NCBI GenBank assembly: GCA_947475225.1
Contig: CANJMQ010000010.1
Location: 1-64,000 of the forward strand
DNA: 64,000 nucleotides
Reading direction: 5' to 3'
Origin: Bradyrhizobiaceae bacterium
Lineage (GTDB): Bacteria > Pseudomonadota > Alphaproteobacteria > Rhizobiales > Aestuariivirgaceae
Shown here: piece after piece, positions 30,294-39,938 of the stretch
Position numbering within the stretch: the first letter of the stretch is position 1
How the letters are laid out: each line of letters opens with the position of its first letter
Position numbers and translations under genes: made by a program
Notes under the pieces: generated by a model
Databases searched by the model: none
Told to the model about the DNA's origin: nothing
Seen by the model: the letters and a program-made list of their open reading frames with translations, nothing else

Positions 30294-31685
30294 ATGGATA
30301 CTCCGCTTCCCAAGAACAGCACAACACAGACCGTGGCCGACCTCCGCTCCTGGCTGGGCGACCGGCTGTCCACCGCCCCCGCCGTGCGCGAGCAGCATGG
30401 CAAGGACCAGACCTGGAACCCCGGCGCCCCACCGGACGCCGTGGCCTTCGTGAAGACCACGCAGGAGGTGCAGCGCGTCGTCGTCACGTGCGCCCAACAC
30501 GGCACGCCGGTCATCCCCTACGGCACCGGCACCTCGCTCGAAGGGCACTTCTCCGCGCCCTTCGGCGGCATCTCCATCGACCTGTCGCAGATGAACCACA
30601 TCCTCGAGGTCAATGCCTCCGATCTCGACTGTCGGGTGGAGGCGGGCGTGACGCGGAAGCAGCTCAACACCCACCTGCGCGACCAGGGCCTGTTCTTCCC
30701 CGTCGATCCCGGCGCTGACGCCAGCCTCGGCGGCATGACGGCCACCCGCGCCTCCGGCACCAACGCCGTGCGCTACGGCACCATGCGGGAGAACGTCCTC
30801 AACGTCACCGCCGTCATGGCCAATGGCGAGATCATCCGCACCGGCAGCCGCGCCAAGAAGTCGTCTGCCGGCTATGACCTGACCCGGCTTCTGGTGGGCT
30901 CCGAGGGCACCCTCGGCGTCATCACCGAGGTGGCCCTGAAGCTTTATGGCATCCCGGAATCGATCGTCTCCGCCGTCTGTCCGTTCCCCAGCGTCGAGGC
31001 CTGCTGCAAGGCGACGATCACGGCGATCCAGATGGGCATTCCGGTGGCCCGCATCGAACTCGTCGATGCCGAGCACGTGAAGGCGTTCAACGCCTACTCC
31101 AAGCTCGACCTCAAGGTGACGCCCACGCTCTTCCTCGAGTTCCATGGCACCGAGGCCTCGGCGCATGAGCAGGCGGAAACCTTCGCGGCGATTGCCGAGG
31201 AACTGGGCGGTGGCCCCTACAGCATGGCCAAGAAGGAGGAGGACCGGCAGAAGCTGTGGCAGGCGCGGCATGATGCCTTCTGGGCCACCAAGTCGCTGAT
31301 GCCCGGCAAGGAGTCTCTCGCCACCGACGTTTGCGTGCCGATCTCCAGGCTTGCCGACTGCGTGACCGAGACCCAGGCGGACCTTGCCGCCAACAATCTC
31401 TATGGCCCGATTGTTGGCCATGTGGGCGACGGCAATTTCCACGTGGTGCTCTATTGCGATCGCTCGGACGCGGGGGAATACGCCCGCGTGAAGGAGGTCT
31501 ATGGCCGGATGATCGACCGTGCCATCGCCATGGGCGGCACCTGCACCGGCGAGCACGGCATCGGGTCCGGCAAGCGCTCATATCTCGAGAAGGAGCACGG
31601 GCCGGCACTGGCCTTCATGCGTGACATCAAGCGCGCGCTGGACCCGAAGAACATCATGAACCCCGGCAAGAATGCCGCCATCTGA
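30294..31685 (+). CDS. FAD-linked oxidase, D-lactate dehydrogenase/GlcD type
   Basis: A 463-residue VAO-type flavoprotein. The FAD_binding_4 domain is N-terminal (VIPYGTGTSLEGHFSAPFGG near 77-96; GADASLGGMTATRASGTNAVRYG) and the FAD-oxidase C domain carries GHVGDGNFHVVLY and EHGIGSGKRSYLEKEHG. Family members oxidise D-lactate, glycolate or other 2-hydroxy acids. No glcE/glcF subunits are adjacent, which favours a stand-alone D-lactate dehydrogenase. The stop overlaps the AsmA start (ATGA). Confidence 0.88.
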   Translation: MDTPLPKNSTTQTVADLRSWLGDRLSTAPAVREQHGKDQTWNPGAPPDAVAFVKTTQEVQRVVVTCAQHGTPVIPYGTGTSLEGHFSAPFGGISIDLSQMNHILEVNASDLDCRVEAGVTRKQLNTHLRDQGLFFPVDPGADASLGGMTATRASGTNAVRYGTMRENVLNVTAVMANGEIIRTGSRAKKSSAGYDLTRLLVGSEGTLGVITEVALKLYGIPESIVSAVCPFPSVEACCKATITAIQMGIPVARIELVDAEHVKAFNAYSKLDLKVTPTLFLEFHGTEASAHEQAETFAAIAEELGGGPYSMAKKEEDRQKLWQARHDAFWATKSLMPGKESLATDVCVPISRLADCVTETQADLAANNLYGPIVGHVGDGNFHVVLYCDRSDAGEYARVKEVYGRMIDRAIAMGGTCTGEHGIGSGKRSYLEKEHGPALAFMRDIKRALDPKNIMNPGKNAAI

Positions 31686-34600
31686 TGGCCGCACGGAGAC
31701 GCAAAGGGTCGGGGTCCATGAAGATGTGGAAGTCACCCGTCCTGTACCTGGGCATCCTGCTGGTCATCGCGGTGGCAGGCCTCCTTATTGCGCCGTTCGT
31801 TATTGACTGGAACGGCTACCGCGCCGACCTCGAGGCCTACGGCAAGAAACTGACGGGCCGCGACGTGATCGTCGAGGGCCCGGTCTCGGCCCGCCTCTTT
31901 CCCTGGCCGCGCCTCACCGTCGAGAATGTCCGGGTGGCCAGCCCCGACGGCATGGACGCCAAGGAATTCGCCTCTGCCGCGCGCCTCACCGTCAACATGA
32001 CACTGCAAGGCCTTTTGCAGGGCGGCATCGACGTCGAGAGCATCGACATCCGGGACCCGGAAGTGAATTTCGAGCGGCTTCAGTCCGGCGACAGCAACTG
32101 GGTGCTCACGCCCTCGGCGGACCTTGTCACCAGCGACATCCTCTCGCGGGTGAGGCTGGACAAGATCACGCTCAGCGGCGGCACCGTGAATTTCCACGAT
32201 CACCGCCGCGGCGAGACAGTGACGCTCGACGACATCAACGCTGACCTCGCCTCGCCTGGCGTCGCCGGCCCATGGCGCATGCGGGCGAAAGCCGTCTATC
32301 AGGACAAGCCCGTAAACTTCGCAATCAACACGGCGGCCTATGAGAAGGGACAGCCCTTCCTGTTCGGGCTCACCTTCCAGTCGGCTGACAACTCCGGCTA
32401 CGTCTACAGCTTCGACGGCACCTACACGGACGGCATGGCCGCGGGTGACGTGAAACTCGCCCCCGCCCAGAGCGACGACGGCAAGGGTGATGCCGAGGGT
32501 CAGATCCGGCCGCTGGTCTTTACCGCCAAGGCCAAGGGCAATTTCGACCAGTTCGACTTCACCGACATCCAGGTGGTGCGCGACGATCCGGTTGATGCCG
32601 CGGCCATCGCCACCGGCTCCGCCGCACTGCGCTTCGGTCGTCATATTGACGCTACGGCGGACCTGAACGCATCCATGCTCGACCTCGATGAACTGGCAGG
32701 CGCCAAGTCGCGCAATGTGCTGCGCCAGGCCGGAAGCCTGGCCGTCATTGACAGCCTGCTGGCGCTACTGCCGAAGGAAATGAGCCTTGATGGCAGCGTT
32801 CAGGTCACCTCCCTCAAGAGCGGAGGCCAGTCCTTCGACAATGTGGAACTGGCCATCGCCGCCGACCGCGAGCGGCTGAGCATCCGCCGGCTGTCCTCCG
32901 GCCTGCCGGGCCGTAGCGAGATGCTGTTCAAGGGCAGCTATTTCACCGCCCCGGGCGGCGGGGAGTTGTCGGGCGATCTCGGCCTCGAAGCCAACGACCT
33001 GCGAGAGTTCACGATGTGGCTGTGGCCCGGTGCGCGGGACAGCCTTGGCGGCATGTGGACCGGCAACCGCGGCCGCCTCAAGCTGCAGACAGCTGTCAGC
33101 CTCACGCCGCAGGGCATGCGGCTGACCAACAGCGACTTCGAACTTGATGGTGAACCCGGCAAGGGCTCGCTCGCCGTCACCGCGGCGGGCCGCGGTGCTG
33201 TGGACCTCGAGCTTGAGAGCGGCCGCTTCGATCTCGATGCCTATGCGCCACAGGGCATTCCGGCCTTTCAGGCGGCGGCACGGCAAGGCGCAGGCGGGGT
33301 TCTTGGCTTCATCCTGCCGCGCCCTGACGCGCCCGACCTGCGCCTCAAGGTCAAGACCGGCGAATTGCTGATGAATGCCGTGACCGCGCAGAACGTGACG
33401 CTCGATCTGCAGTCCGGCGCCAATGGCCTCGACCTCCGGGCGCTCAACATCGGCGCGGTCGGCGGCGCCAATGTCACCGCTTCGGGTCTCATCCTCGACA
33501 ATGGCAAGGGAGCGGATGGCTCGATCAGCCTCGATGTGAAGGCCGATGATCCCGGCGAGCTCATCCAGCTGCTCGGCCTTGCCGGCAGCACCGGCCTGCC
33601 GGTCTGGGCGCAGAACCTTGGTCGCACCAACCTGCGAGCAGATCTTGCCGTGAAGCCCGGTGAGGGCGGCTCGGTGACGACGCTGAAGGCTGACGGAACG
33701 GCGGGGCAACTCACCGTGCTGGCCTCGGCGACGGTGGCACCCGATCTCACTCTTGCTGGCACTGCACGGATCGATGCGCCGACATCGGCGCGCATCCTGA
33801 CGCTGATCGGTCTCCCGCCCATCGGGCAGGACGCCGTGCCGGGAAGCCTTGCCATCGATGCGCAGGGCAGCATGGTTGCGGGCTTCACCACCACGGCCAC
33901 CATCCAGGCGCTGGGCGGCAGGCTCGATTACCAGGGCGCCTTCAACCCGCTCGCCGAAGGCTATGGCCTCAACGGCAAGCTGTCGTTGCGCGCCACCGAT
34001 ACGGCGCTGCTGTTGGCGGCCACCGGCATGCCGATCGATGAATACGGCAGCGGCGTTCTGGTGGGAGATGCAGCTGTTGCATGGGGCGAGGGCAAGTGGA
34101 GCGTCTCGGGCATAGATGGGCGGCTCGGTACGGCGCCGTTCAGCGGTGATGCCAGCCTGACGCCCGGCATGGTGCTGGACGGCCGCCTGCAGACCGGCGC
34201 GCTGCGCCTCGCCGACCTGATGGCCGGCGCCTTCCTCGACTGGTCTGGGCCGGCATCGGGGGTTGAGACGGGCTTTGCGACGGCGCTGCCCTTCGGCATC
34301 ACCGGGCAGCTGTGGCTGACACCGTCGTCACTTCAGGTGCATCGACATTTCGTGGCGCAGAGTGCCTCGGTTGGCATCGAGGCGAAGCCAGGCGAGATTC
34401 ACTTCGCCATGCTCGGCAAGGATGCCGATGGGCGTGATGCGAAGATCGACCTGACCTCTTCCGGAACGGATGAGAGCCGCAAGCTCTCCGGCAGCATGCG
34501 CATGCCCGTCGATCTCGCGCAGCAGCTGGCATTGGTCACCGGCGGACCGGTCGCGTCCGGCGAGGGCGAAGTTGACGTTGCATTCCGCAGCGAGGGCCGC

Positions 34601-35494
34601 AGCCCGGGCGCTGCCCTTGCCGCCGCGCAGGGTGACGGCGACTTCGCGCTGGAGGATTTCCGGCTCATGGGCCTCACGCCTTCGGCCTTCACCTCGGCGC
34701 TCGGTGCGGCGAAGGATGCAATGGGGATCGGCGCGGCCTTCAGCGCGATGCGCGGCGGGGAGGGGCTGGATTTTGGCGCCGTCAATGGCACCATCAGCCT
34801 GTCAGGCGGTGAGATGACCTTCGCCCCCATCCAGCATGTGGACGATGATGCCGGCGTCTATGTGAAGACGCTGGCTGACCTTGCACAGGGCGCAATCGAC
34901 ATGGAGGTTGGGCTTTCCCTCAAGGCGCGGGCCAAGCTGCCGGCGATGAGCGTTGTCTATGCGGGCCCGCCCATGGCGTTGGTGCGCAGCGAGAACAACT
35001 CGGAAATCGCCACGTCGCTGGGTGTCACCATCATGCAGGAGGGCATCAACGAGCTCGAACGCCTGCAGCAGGAGCAGGCCCGTCTCGCCAAGGAGGAAGA
35101 AAAGCAGCGCGCCGAGGACGAGGCGCGTCTCGCTGCCTATTATGCGCAGCGCGATGAACTGCTGCTGCGCAAGCGCGAACTCAAGGTTCAGGCCGAGATG
35201 CAGGTGATGGAGGCCGACCGCCTGCGCCGCCAGATCGAGGCGGAGCGTGCCGCCAATGCCGAGATCAACAAGGCCGAAATCCGCCAGCGCCTGCGCGAGC
35301 TGAAGACCTGGCGGAAGGTTTCAAGCCTCACCAAGGCCTCCCCGGGCGCAGTTGCCACGCCACAACCTGTGGCCCCGAAGCCGCCGCCGTCACAACCCCG
35401 CAGTTCCGACGTGGTGAAGCCGGTTATCCTCGTCAAGCCGCCAGGTGCGCCGGTGAAGATCTCGCCGCCGCCCAACTACTCGCCGTCGCAGTAG
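31685..35494 (+). CDS. AsmA-family large envelope protein
   Basis: A 1269-residue protein anchored by one N-terminal membrane segment (PVLYLGILLVIAVAGLLIAPFVI, about 18-40) with the AsmA start pattern (YRADLEAYGKKLTGRDVIVEG). The long periplasmic part is beta-rich and ends in the AsmA_2 domain (about 1000-1110). An alpha-helical, Glu/Arg-rich coiled coil (about 1118-1215) and a Pro-rich tail follow. AsmA proteins act in outer-membrane lipid homeostasis, likely as lipid-transfer bridges. Start ATG 31685 overlaps the oxidase stop; ATG 31718 (MKMWKSP) is the likelier membrane-protein start. Confidence 0.88.
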   Translation: MAARRRKGSGSMKMWKSPVLYLGILLVIAVAGLLIAPFVIDWNGYRADLEAYGKKLTGRDVIVEGPVSARLFPWPRLTVENVRVASPDGMDAKEFASAARLTVNMTLQGLLQGGIDVESIDIRDPEVNFERLQSGDSNWVLTPSADLVTSDILSRVRLDKITLSGGTVNFHDHRRGETVTLDDINADLASPGVAGPWRMRAKAVYQDKPVNFAINTAAYEKGQPFLFGLTFQSADNSGYVYSFDGTYTDGMAAGDVKLAPAQSDDGKGDAEGQIRPLVFTAKAKGNFDQFDFTDIQVVRDDPVDAAAIATGSAALRFGRHIDATADLNASMLDLDELAGAKSRNVLRQAGSLAVIDSLLALLPKEMSLDGSVQVTSLKSGGQSFDNVELAIAADRERLSIRRLSSGLPGRSEMLFKGSYFTAPGGGELSGDLGLEANDLREFTMWLWPGARDSLGGMWTGNRGRLKLQTAVSLTPQGMRLTNSDFELDGEPGKGSLAVTAAGRGAVDLELESGRFDLDAYAPQGIPAFQAAARQGAGGVLGFILPRPDAPDLRLKVKTGELLMNAVTAQNVTLDLQSGANGLDLRALNIGAVGGANVTASGLILDNGKGADGSISLDVKADDPGELIQLLGLAGSTGLPVWAQNLGRTNLRADLAVKPGEGGSVTTLKADGTAGQLTVLASATVAPDLTLAGTARIDAPTSARILTLIGLPPIGQDAVPGSLAIDAQGSMVAGFTTTATIQALGGRLDYQGAFNPLAEGYGLNGKLSLRATDTALLLAATGMPIDEYGSGVLVGDAAVAWGEGKWSVSGIDGRLGTAPFSGDASLTPGMVLDGRLQTGALRLADLMAGAFLDWSGPASGVETGFATALPFGITGQLWLTPSSLQVHRHFVAQSASVGIEAKPGEIHFAMLGKDADGRDAKIDLTSSGTDESRKLSGSMRMPVDLAQQLALVTGGPVASGEGEVDVAFRSEGRSPGAALAAAQGDGDFALEDFRLMGLTPSAFTSALGAAKDAMGIGAAFSAMRGGEGLDFGAVNGTISLSGGEMTFAPIQHVDDDAGVYVKTLADLAQGAIDMEVGLSLKARAKLPAMSVVYAGPPMALVRSENNSEIATSLGVTIMQEGINELERLQQEQARLAKEEEKQRAEDEARLAAYYAQRDELLLRKRELKVQAEMQVMEADRLRRQIEAERAANAEINKAEIRQRLRELKTWRKVSSLTKASPGAVATPQPVAPKPPPSQPRSSDVVKPVILVKPPGAPVKISPPPNYSPSQ

Positions 35495-35570
35495 AGTTCC
35501 GCATGCGGGCTCTCTGACAATTCACCTTGCCCGGACTTGACCCTGCCATCCTCCTTGTGGTCCCACAAAG

Positions 35571-35590
35571 GATGCGCGGATCAAGTCGGC
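35571..35590. repeat. Partial ATGCGCGG repeat
   Basis: AGGATGCGCGGATCAAGT resembles the stem-and-loop half of the hairpin at 22473-22495 (GGATGCGCGGGTCAAG), with one base different. No complete stem is formed here. It lies in the 139-base convergent gap between the AsmA gene and the ribbon-helix-helix gene. Confidence 0.4.
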
Positions 35591-35633
35591 GCGAGATGAA
35601 CTGGGTGGAGAGGATGGCGCTGCTTGAAGCGAA

Positions 35634-35849
35634 CTACTGATGTGCCGAAGCCTGCTTCAGCAGCCATACCCGCACCGCGCTGGAGAGATTGCGTTCCCCC
35701 CGCGCCTGGTCGATCTCGGCCACCAGGCTCGCGGCGGTCATCTTGCGCTTCAGCGCCGCCGTCTGCAGTGCCTCCCAGAACTCGGGCTCCAGCGACAGCG
35801 AGGTGCGGTGGCCCTCGATGGTCAGTGAACGCTTGAGGTCCTTGGCCAT
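35634..35849 (-). CDS. Ribbon-helix-helix domain protein
   Basis: A 71-residue basic protein (MAKDLKRSLTIEGHRTSLSLEPEFWEALQTAA) matching the RHH_4 family, predicted DNA-binding. The start ATG 35849 shares its A with the stop of the DUF4169 gene (TGATG). The cluster fumC-DUF4169-RHH is recurrent in alphaproteobacteria. The role is not known. Confidence 0.85.
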   Translation of the reverse strand: MAKDLKRSLTIEGHRTSLSLEPEFWEALQTAALKRKMTAASLVAEIDQARGERNLSSAVRVWLLKQASAHQ

Positions 35850-36025
35850 CACTCCTCGCGCTTGTGCTGGTCGATGTCCTTGGCGGCCTTGTCGTTGAGT
35901 GCCTCCGTCAGCTTCATCTCGGACTTGGTCCGGCCGAACTGCACGCGGTTCTCCGCGGCAATCTCCTCCTTCGCGGCGCGGTCCTTGCGCCTGCGGTGGA
36001 GCTTGAGGCTGACGATCTCCCCCAT
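35849..36025 (-). CDS. DUF4169 family small protein
   Basis: A 58-residue, highly charged protein (MGEIVSLKLHRRRKDRAA; VQFGRTKSEMK) fitting DUF4169. ATG 36025 gives the usual MGEIV N-terminus; a GTG at 36034 overlapping the fumC stop is in frame. It is mostly helical Lys/Arg/Glu with no membrane segment. It is coupled to fumC upstream and the RHH gene downstream. Function unknown. Confidence 0.85.
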   Translation of the reverse strand: MGEIVSLKLHRRRKDRAAKEEIAAENRVQFGRTKSEMKLTEALNDKAAKDIDQHKREE

Positions 36026-36030
36026 CTTTC

Positions 36031-37419
36031 TCACTTTGGCCCGATCATGTCCTCGGGCCGCACGATCAGGTCGAAGTCGTCACCGGGAATACCGTCCTTC
36101 ACCGCTTCCTCGCGCAGCGTGGTGCCGTTCTTGTGAGCGGTCTTGGCGATCTTTGCCGCGCGGTCATAGCCATACTTTGGTGCCAGCGCGGTGACCAGCA
36201 TCAGCGAGCGGTCGAGCGCCAGCTTGATGTTGTCCTCGCGCGCCACGATGCCCACCACGCAATTGTCGGTGAAGCTCACCGCCGCATCCGACAGCAGCCG
36301 CACCGATTGCAGGAAGTTATATGCCATCACCGGGTTGTAGACGTTGAGTTCGAAGTGGCCCTGGCTGCCGGCAAAGCTCATCACCGCCTGGTTGCCGAAC
36401 ACCTGCACGCAAACCATGGTGAGCGCCTCGCACTGCGTCGGGTTCACCTTGCCCGGCATGATCGATGACCCCGGCTCGTTCTCCGGCAATGATAGCTCGC
36501 CGAGGCCCGAACGCGGCCCGGAGCCAAGGAGGCGGATGTCATTGGCGATCTTGAACAGCGAGACGGCGGCCGTGTTGATGGCGCCATGCGTCATCACCAT
36601 CGCGTCATGGGCGGCCAGCGCCTCGAACTTGTTGGGAGCGGAGGTGAAGGGCATGCCGGTGATCTTGGCAATCCTGTCGGCCACCATCTCGGCAAAGCCA
36701 ACGGGCGCATTGAGGCCGGTGCCCACGGCGGTGCCGCCCTGTGCGAGTTCCATCAGCATCGGCATGGTCATCTCGATGCGCTTGATGCCGTTCAGCACCT
36801 GCTGGGCATAGCCGGAGAATTCCTGGCCGAGTGTCAGCGGCGTTGCATCCTGCGTGTGGGTGCGGCCGATCTTGATGATGTTCGTCCACTGGCGGGCCTT
36901 GGCATCGAGCGCCTTGTGCAGGTGCTTCAGCGCTGGGATCAGCCGGTGCTGCACCTCTTCCGCCGCCGCGATGTGCATGGCGGTGGGGTAGGTGTCGTTT
37001 GACGACTGGCTCATGTTGACGTGGTCGTTGGGGTGAACGGGCTTCTTGGAGCCCATCACGCCGCCCATCATCTCGATCGCCCGGTTGGAGATCACCTCAT
37101 TGGCATTCATGTTCGATTGGGTGCCGGAACCAGTCTGCCAGACGACCAGCGGGAAGTGCTCGTCGAGCTTGCCGTCGATCACTTCCTGTGCGGCCTTGAC
37201 GATGGTCTCGCCGACCGTCTTGTCCAGCCGGCCCAGCGCCATGTTGGTTTCCGCCGCCGCGCGCTTGACGATGCCGAGAGCCCGCACCACGGGAAGCGGC
37301 TGCCTCTCCCAGCCGATCTTGAAGTTGCCGATCGAGCGCTGCGCCTGTGCACCCCAGTATTTGGTGGCATCGACCTCGATGGGGCCGAAGGTGTCGGTCT
37401 CGGTGCGGGTCTTGCTCAT
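36031..37419 (-). CDS. fumC: Class II fumarate hydratase
   Basis: Iron-independent fumarase of the TCA cycle, 462 residues, the usual length. The family signature [17 protein letters not shown] (near 317) is exact, and substrate-binding segments [33 protein letters not shown] and [16 protein letters not shown] are seen. Start ATG 37419 ([16 protein letters not shown]) is preferred; upstream in-frame codons add unrelated residues. It heads the fumC-DUF4169-RHH operon. Confidence 0.98.
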   Translation of the reverse strand: MSKTRTETDTFGPIEVDATKYWGAQAQRSIGNFKIGWERQPLPVVRALGIVKRAAAETNMALGRLDKTVGETIVKAAQEVIDGKLDEHFPLVVWQTGSGTQSNMNANEVISNRAIEMMGGVMGSKKPVHPNDHVNMSQSSNDTYPTAMHIAAAEEVQHRLIPALKHLHKALDAKARQWTNIIKIGRTHTQDATPLTLGQEFSGYAQQVLNGIKRIEMTMPMLMELAQGGTAVGTGLNAPVGFAEMVADRIAKITGMPFTSAPNKFEALAAHDAMVMTHGAINTAAVSLFKIANDIRLLGSGPRSGLGELSLPENEPGSSIMPGKVNPTQCEALTMVCVQVFGNQAVMSFAGSQGHFELNVYNPVMAYNFLQSVRLLSDAAVSFTDNCVVGIVAREDNIKLALDRSLMLVTALAPKYGYDRAAKIAKTAHKNGTTLREEAVKDGIPGDDFDLIVRPEDMIGPK

Positions 37420-37511
37420 GGCAGTCCTCGAAATCTGCTTATTGCGGAAAGCTGTCGGGGGGCTGATTATCACTTTGAACCTCATACCGCCAGTCGGACG
37501 GACGTTGACAG

Positions 37512-38699
37512 ATGCTGCCCAAAAACCTGCCCCGCGGCATCTGGATGCTCGGATTCGTCAGCCTTTTCATGGACGTCTCCTCCGAGATGGTTCACGCCAT
37601 CCTGCCGCTCTTCGTGGTTGGCTCGCTGGGCGCCTCTGCGGCCCTTCTCGGCCTGCTGGAGGGCATCGCCGAGGCCACGGCCCAGATTGCCAAGCTGTTC
37701 TCGGGCGTGCTCAGCGACCGCTGGGGCAGCCGCAAGGGGCTGGCGCTGCTGGGCTATGGTCTGGCTGCGGTGGTCAAGCCGCTGTTTCCGCTCGCAACCT
37801 CAATCGAGTCGGTCTTCGCCGCCCGCTTCATCGACCGGGTGGGCAAGGGCATAAGGGGCGCGCCGCGTGACGCGCTGGTGGCTGACATCGCGCCGCCGGA
37901 ACTGCGTGGTGCCGCCTTCGGGCTCCGCCAGTCGCTGGACACGGTTGGCGCCTTCGCAGGCCCGTTGATTGCCATCGTGCTGATGTCGCTGTTCCTGTTC
38001 GATTTGAGGAGCGTGATGTGGGTCGCCTGCATCCCCGCCGTGATTGCGGTGGCCTTCCTTGCCTTCGGGGTCGAGGATGCGCCGCACCGGGAGGTGGCTG
38101 AAAAGAAGCCGGGCTTTGACCTGCGCACGGCGTCTTCCCTCGGCCCCGCCTTCTGGCAGGTCACCACGGTGGGGGCCGCCATGATGCTGGCCCGCTTCTC
38201 GGAAGCCTTTCTGGTCCTCAAGGCTTCGGCAGCCGGGCTCTCGAACGCCTGGGTGCCGATGGTGATGGTGGTGATGAGCCTCGTCTATTCGCTCTCCTCC
38301 TATCCGGCAGGTGCGTTGTCGGACCGCATCGGGCGGCGCGGCCTTTTGGTGGCGGGGCTGATTGTGCTGGTGATCGCCGACCTCATCCTCGCCTTTGGCG
38401 GTTCCATCACCACGATGATGATTGGCGTTGCGCTGTGGGGGCTCCATATGGGCCTCACCCAAGGCGGGCTCTCCACAATGGTGGCCGACACCGCGCCGAA
38501 GCCACTGCGCGGCACGGCCTTCGGCGTGTTCAACCTGGCGAGCGGGCTGGCGCTGCTGGTTGGCAGCGTGCTGGCCGGCCTGCTGTGGGATGCCTATGGG
38601 CCTCCCGCCACCTTCATGGCCGGCGGCGCCTTTGCGGTCATCACGCTACTCGGCGTGCTGTGGGTGAAGCCGCGCCAGCCAGAGCATGAACAGCGTTGA
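37512..38699 (+). CDS. MFS transporter
   Basis: A 395-residue protein with about 12 helices. The N-terminus [24 protein letters not shown] and motif A ([20 protein letters not shown]), [16 protein letters not shown] and [20 protein letters not shown] define a distinct MFS group of unknown substrate. Its last 54 bases overlap the last 54 bases of the convergent MFS gene on the other strand. Confidence 0.87.
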   Translation: MLPKNLPRGIWMLGFVSLFMDVSSEMVHAILPLFVVGSLGASAALLGLLEGIAEATAQIAKLFSGVLSDRWGSRKGLALLGYGLAAVVKPLFPLATSIESVFAARFIDRVGKGIRGAPRDALVADIAPPELRGAAFGLRQSLDTVGAFAGPLIAIVLMSLFLFDLRSVMWVACIPAVIAVAFLAFGVEDAPHREVAEKKPGFDLRTASSLGPAFWQVTTVGAAMMLARFSEAFLVLKASAAGLSNAWVPMVMVVMSLVYSLSSYPAGALSDRIGRRGLLVAGLIVLVIADLILAFGGSITTMMIGVALWGLHMGLTQGGLSTMVADTAPKPLRGTAFGVFNLASGLALLVGSVLAGLLWDAYGPPATFMAGGAFAVITLLGVLWVKPRQPEHEQR

Positions 38700-39845
38700 G
38701 GCCAGCGCTGACGCGCCCGCGATGAGCAATGAGGCCTGCGGCGAGACAATACCCAGCAGCAGCGAGAACAGCAGCGGCGCTGCTGCATTGAGGATCAGGT
38801 TGGGGGCGGAGATCACGCCGAGCACCTCGCCATAGCCCCTGGTGCCGAACAGCATCAGTGGCACCGCGCCCTTGGCGATGGTGACGAGCCCGTTCGATGC
38901 GCCATAAAGCACGGCGAAAATGATCGCCGCAGTCCATGAGAAACCGAGAACAGCGAAGATGCCCACCGCAACCGGCAACAGACCGAAGGCGATGAGACCA
39001 AGATGCATCGGCGTCAGGTGCCGCCCCATGATGATCTCGCCAAGCCGGCTTGCCACCTGCGAGGGGCCGATGAGGGCGGCCATGAACACCGCCTCATCAC
39101 CCCGGAAGCCCAGCCCCGCGAACAGCGGCACGGCATGGGCCGAAATGGCCGAGAACACGAGGCCATTGAGCGCCAGCGCCGTCGCGAACAGCGCCATGGC
39201 CTTAATGCGCCCGTGGCCCGCGAGACGGGGGCTGGAGGTGTCGGCCACGTGTTCTGTCCCCACCTCGCCGCGCGCCGCGCGCAGCACTGCCCAGTGGATG
39301 GGAAAGCAGACGAGCAGGTTGAGTGCCGCATAGACCAGCAGCGTGTCCGCCCAGCCGATGGCGAGTGCCAGATAGTGGCTCAAGGGCCAGAACACGGTGG
39401 AGGCGAGGCCGCCGAAGAGCGTGAGGTAGGAGATGGCGCGCCGTGCCCCTTGCCCGACGATCTGCGTAAGGCTGGCGAAGGCTGCGTCATAGGTGGCGAA
39501 GCGCATGGCGAAGCCCAGCATCAGCCAGCCGATGACGTAGGTGATCGGATAGGGGAACAGGCCGATCATCGCGAGGCCCGCCGCCGCGAAGAGCGAACCT
39601 GTCATCATCACGCGGCGCCCACCCACCCGGTCGATCAGCCGGCCAGCCCAGCGCGAGATCACGCCGCTCAGCAGAAGTGCGCCTGAGAAGGCTCCGAAGA
39701 TGAGCCACCCAGGCCAGCCCGTCGACAGCGCAATGTCCTGCGACAACGCGCCCAGCGCATAATAGGTCGTGCCCCAGCCGATGATCTGGGTGAGCCCAAG
39801 GCTGCAGATGATGATCCAGAGCGGCAGGGCAGCGGTCAGCCGCAT
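38646..39845 (-). CDS. MFS transporter
   Basis: A 399-residue protein with about 12 helices (LGLTQIIGWGTTYYALGALS at the N-terminus; GAFSGALLLSGVISRWAGRLIDRVGGRR as motif A). It resembles the YbfB/oxalate-formate-type MFS group. It converges on another MFS gene and their coding ends overlap by 54 bases. The two proteins are not close paralogues. Substrate unknown. Confidence 0.85.
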   Translation of the reverse strand: MRLTAALPLWIIICSLGLTQIIGWGTTYYALGALSQDIALSTGWPGWLIFGAFSGALLLSGVISRWAGRLIDRVGGRRVMMTGSLFAAAGLAMIGLFPYPITYVIGWLMLGFAMRFATYDAAFASLTQIVGQGARRAISYLTLFGGLASTVFWPLSHYLALAIGWADTLLVYAALNLLVCFPIHWAVLRAARGEVGTEHVADTSSPRLAGHGRIKAMALFATALALNGLVFSAISAHAVPLFAGLGFRGDEAVFMAALIGPSQVASRLGEIIMGRHLTPMHLGLIAFGLLPVAVGIFAVLGFSWTAAIIFAVLYGASNGLVTIAKGAVPLMLFGTRGYGEVLGVISAPNLILNAAAPLLFSLLLGIVSPQASLLIAGASALASTLFMLWLARLHPQHAE

Positions 39846-39938
39846 GGGCGTTCACTCGCCTCTATTTCATTTCTCTGCCCCGCTGAAGCGGAGGAGGGAG
39901 CGAAGACGCAATCCACTGGCGCGGCAGATTCAGCAAGT

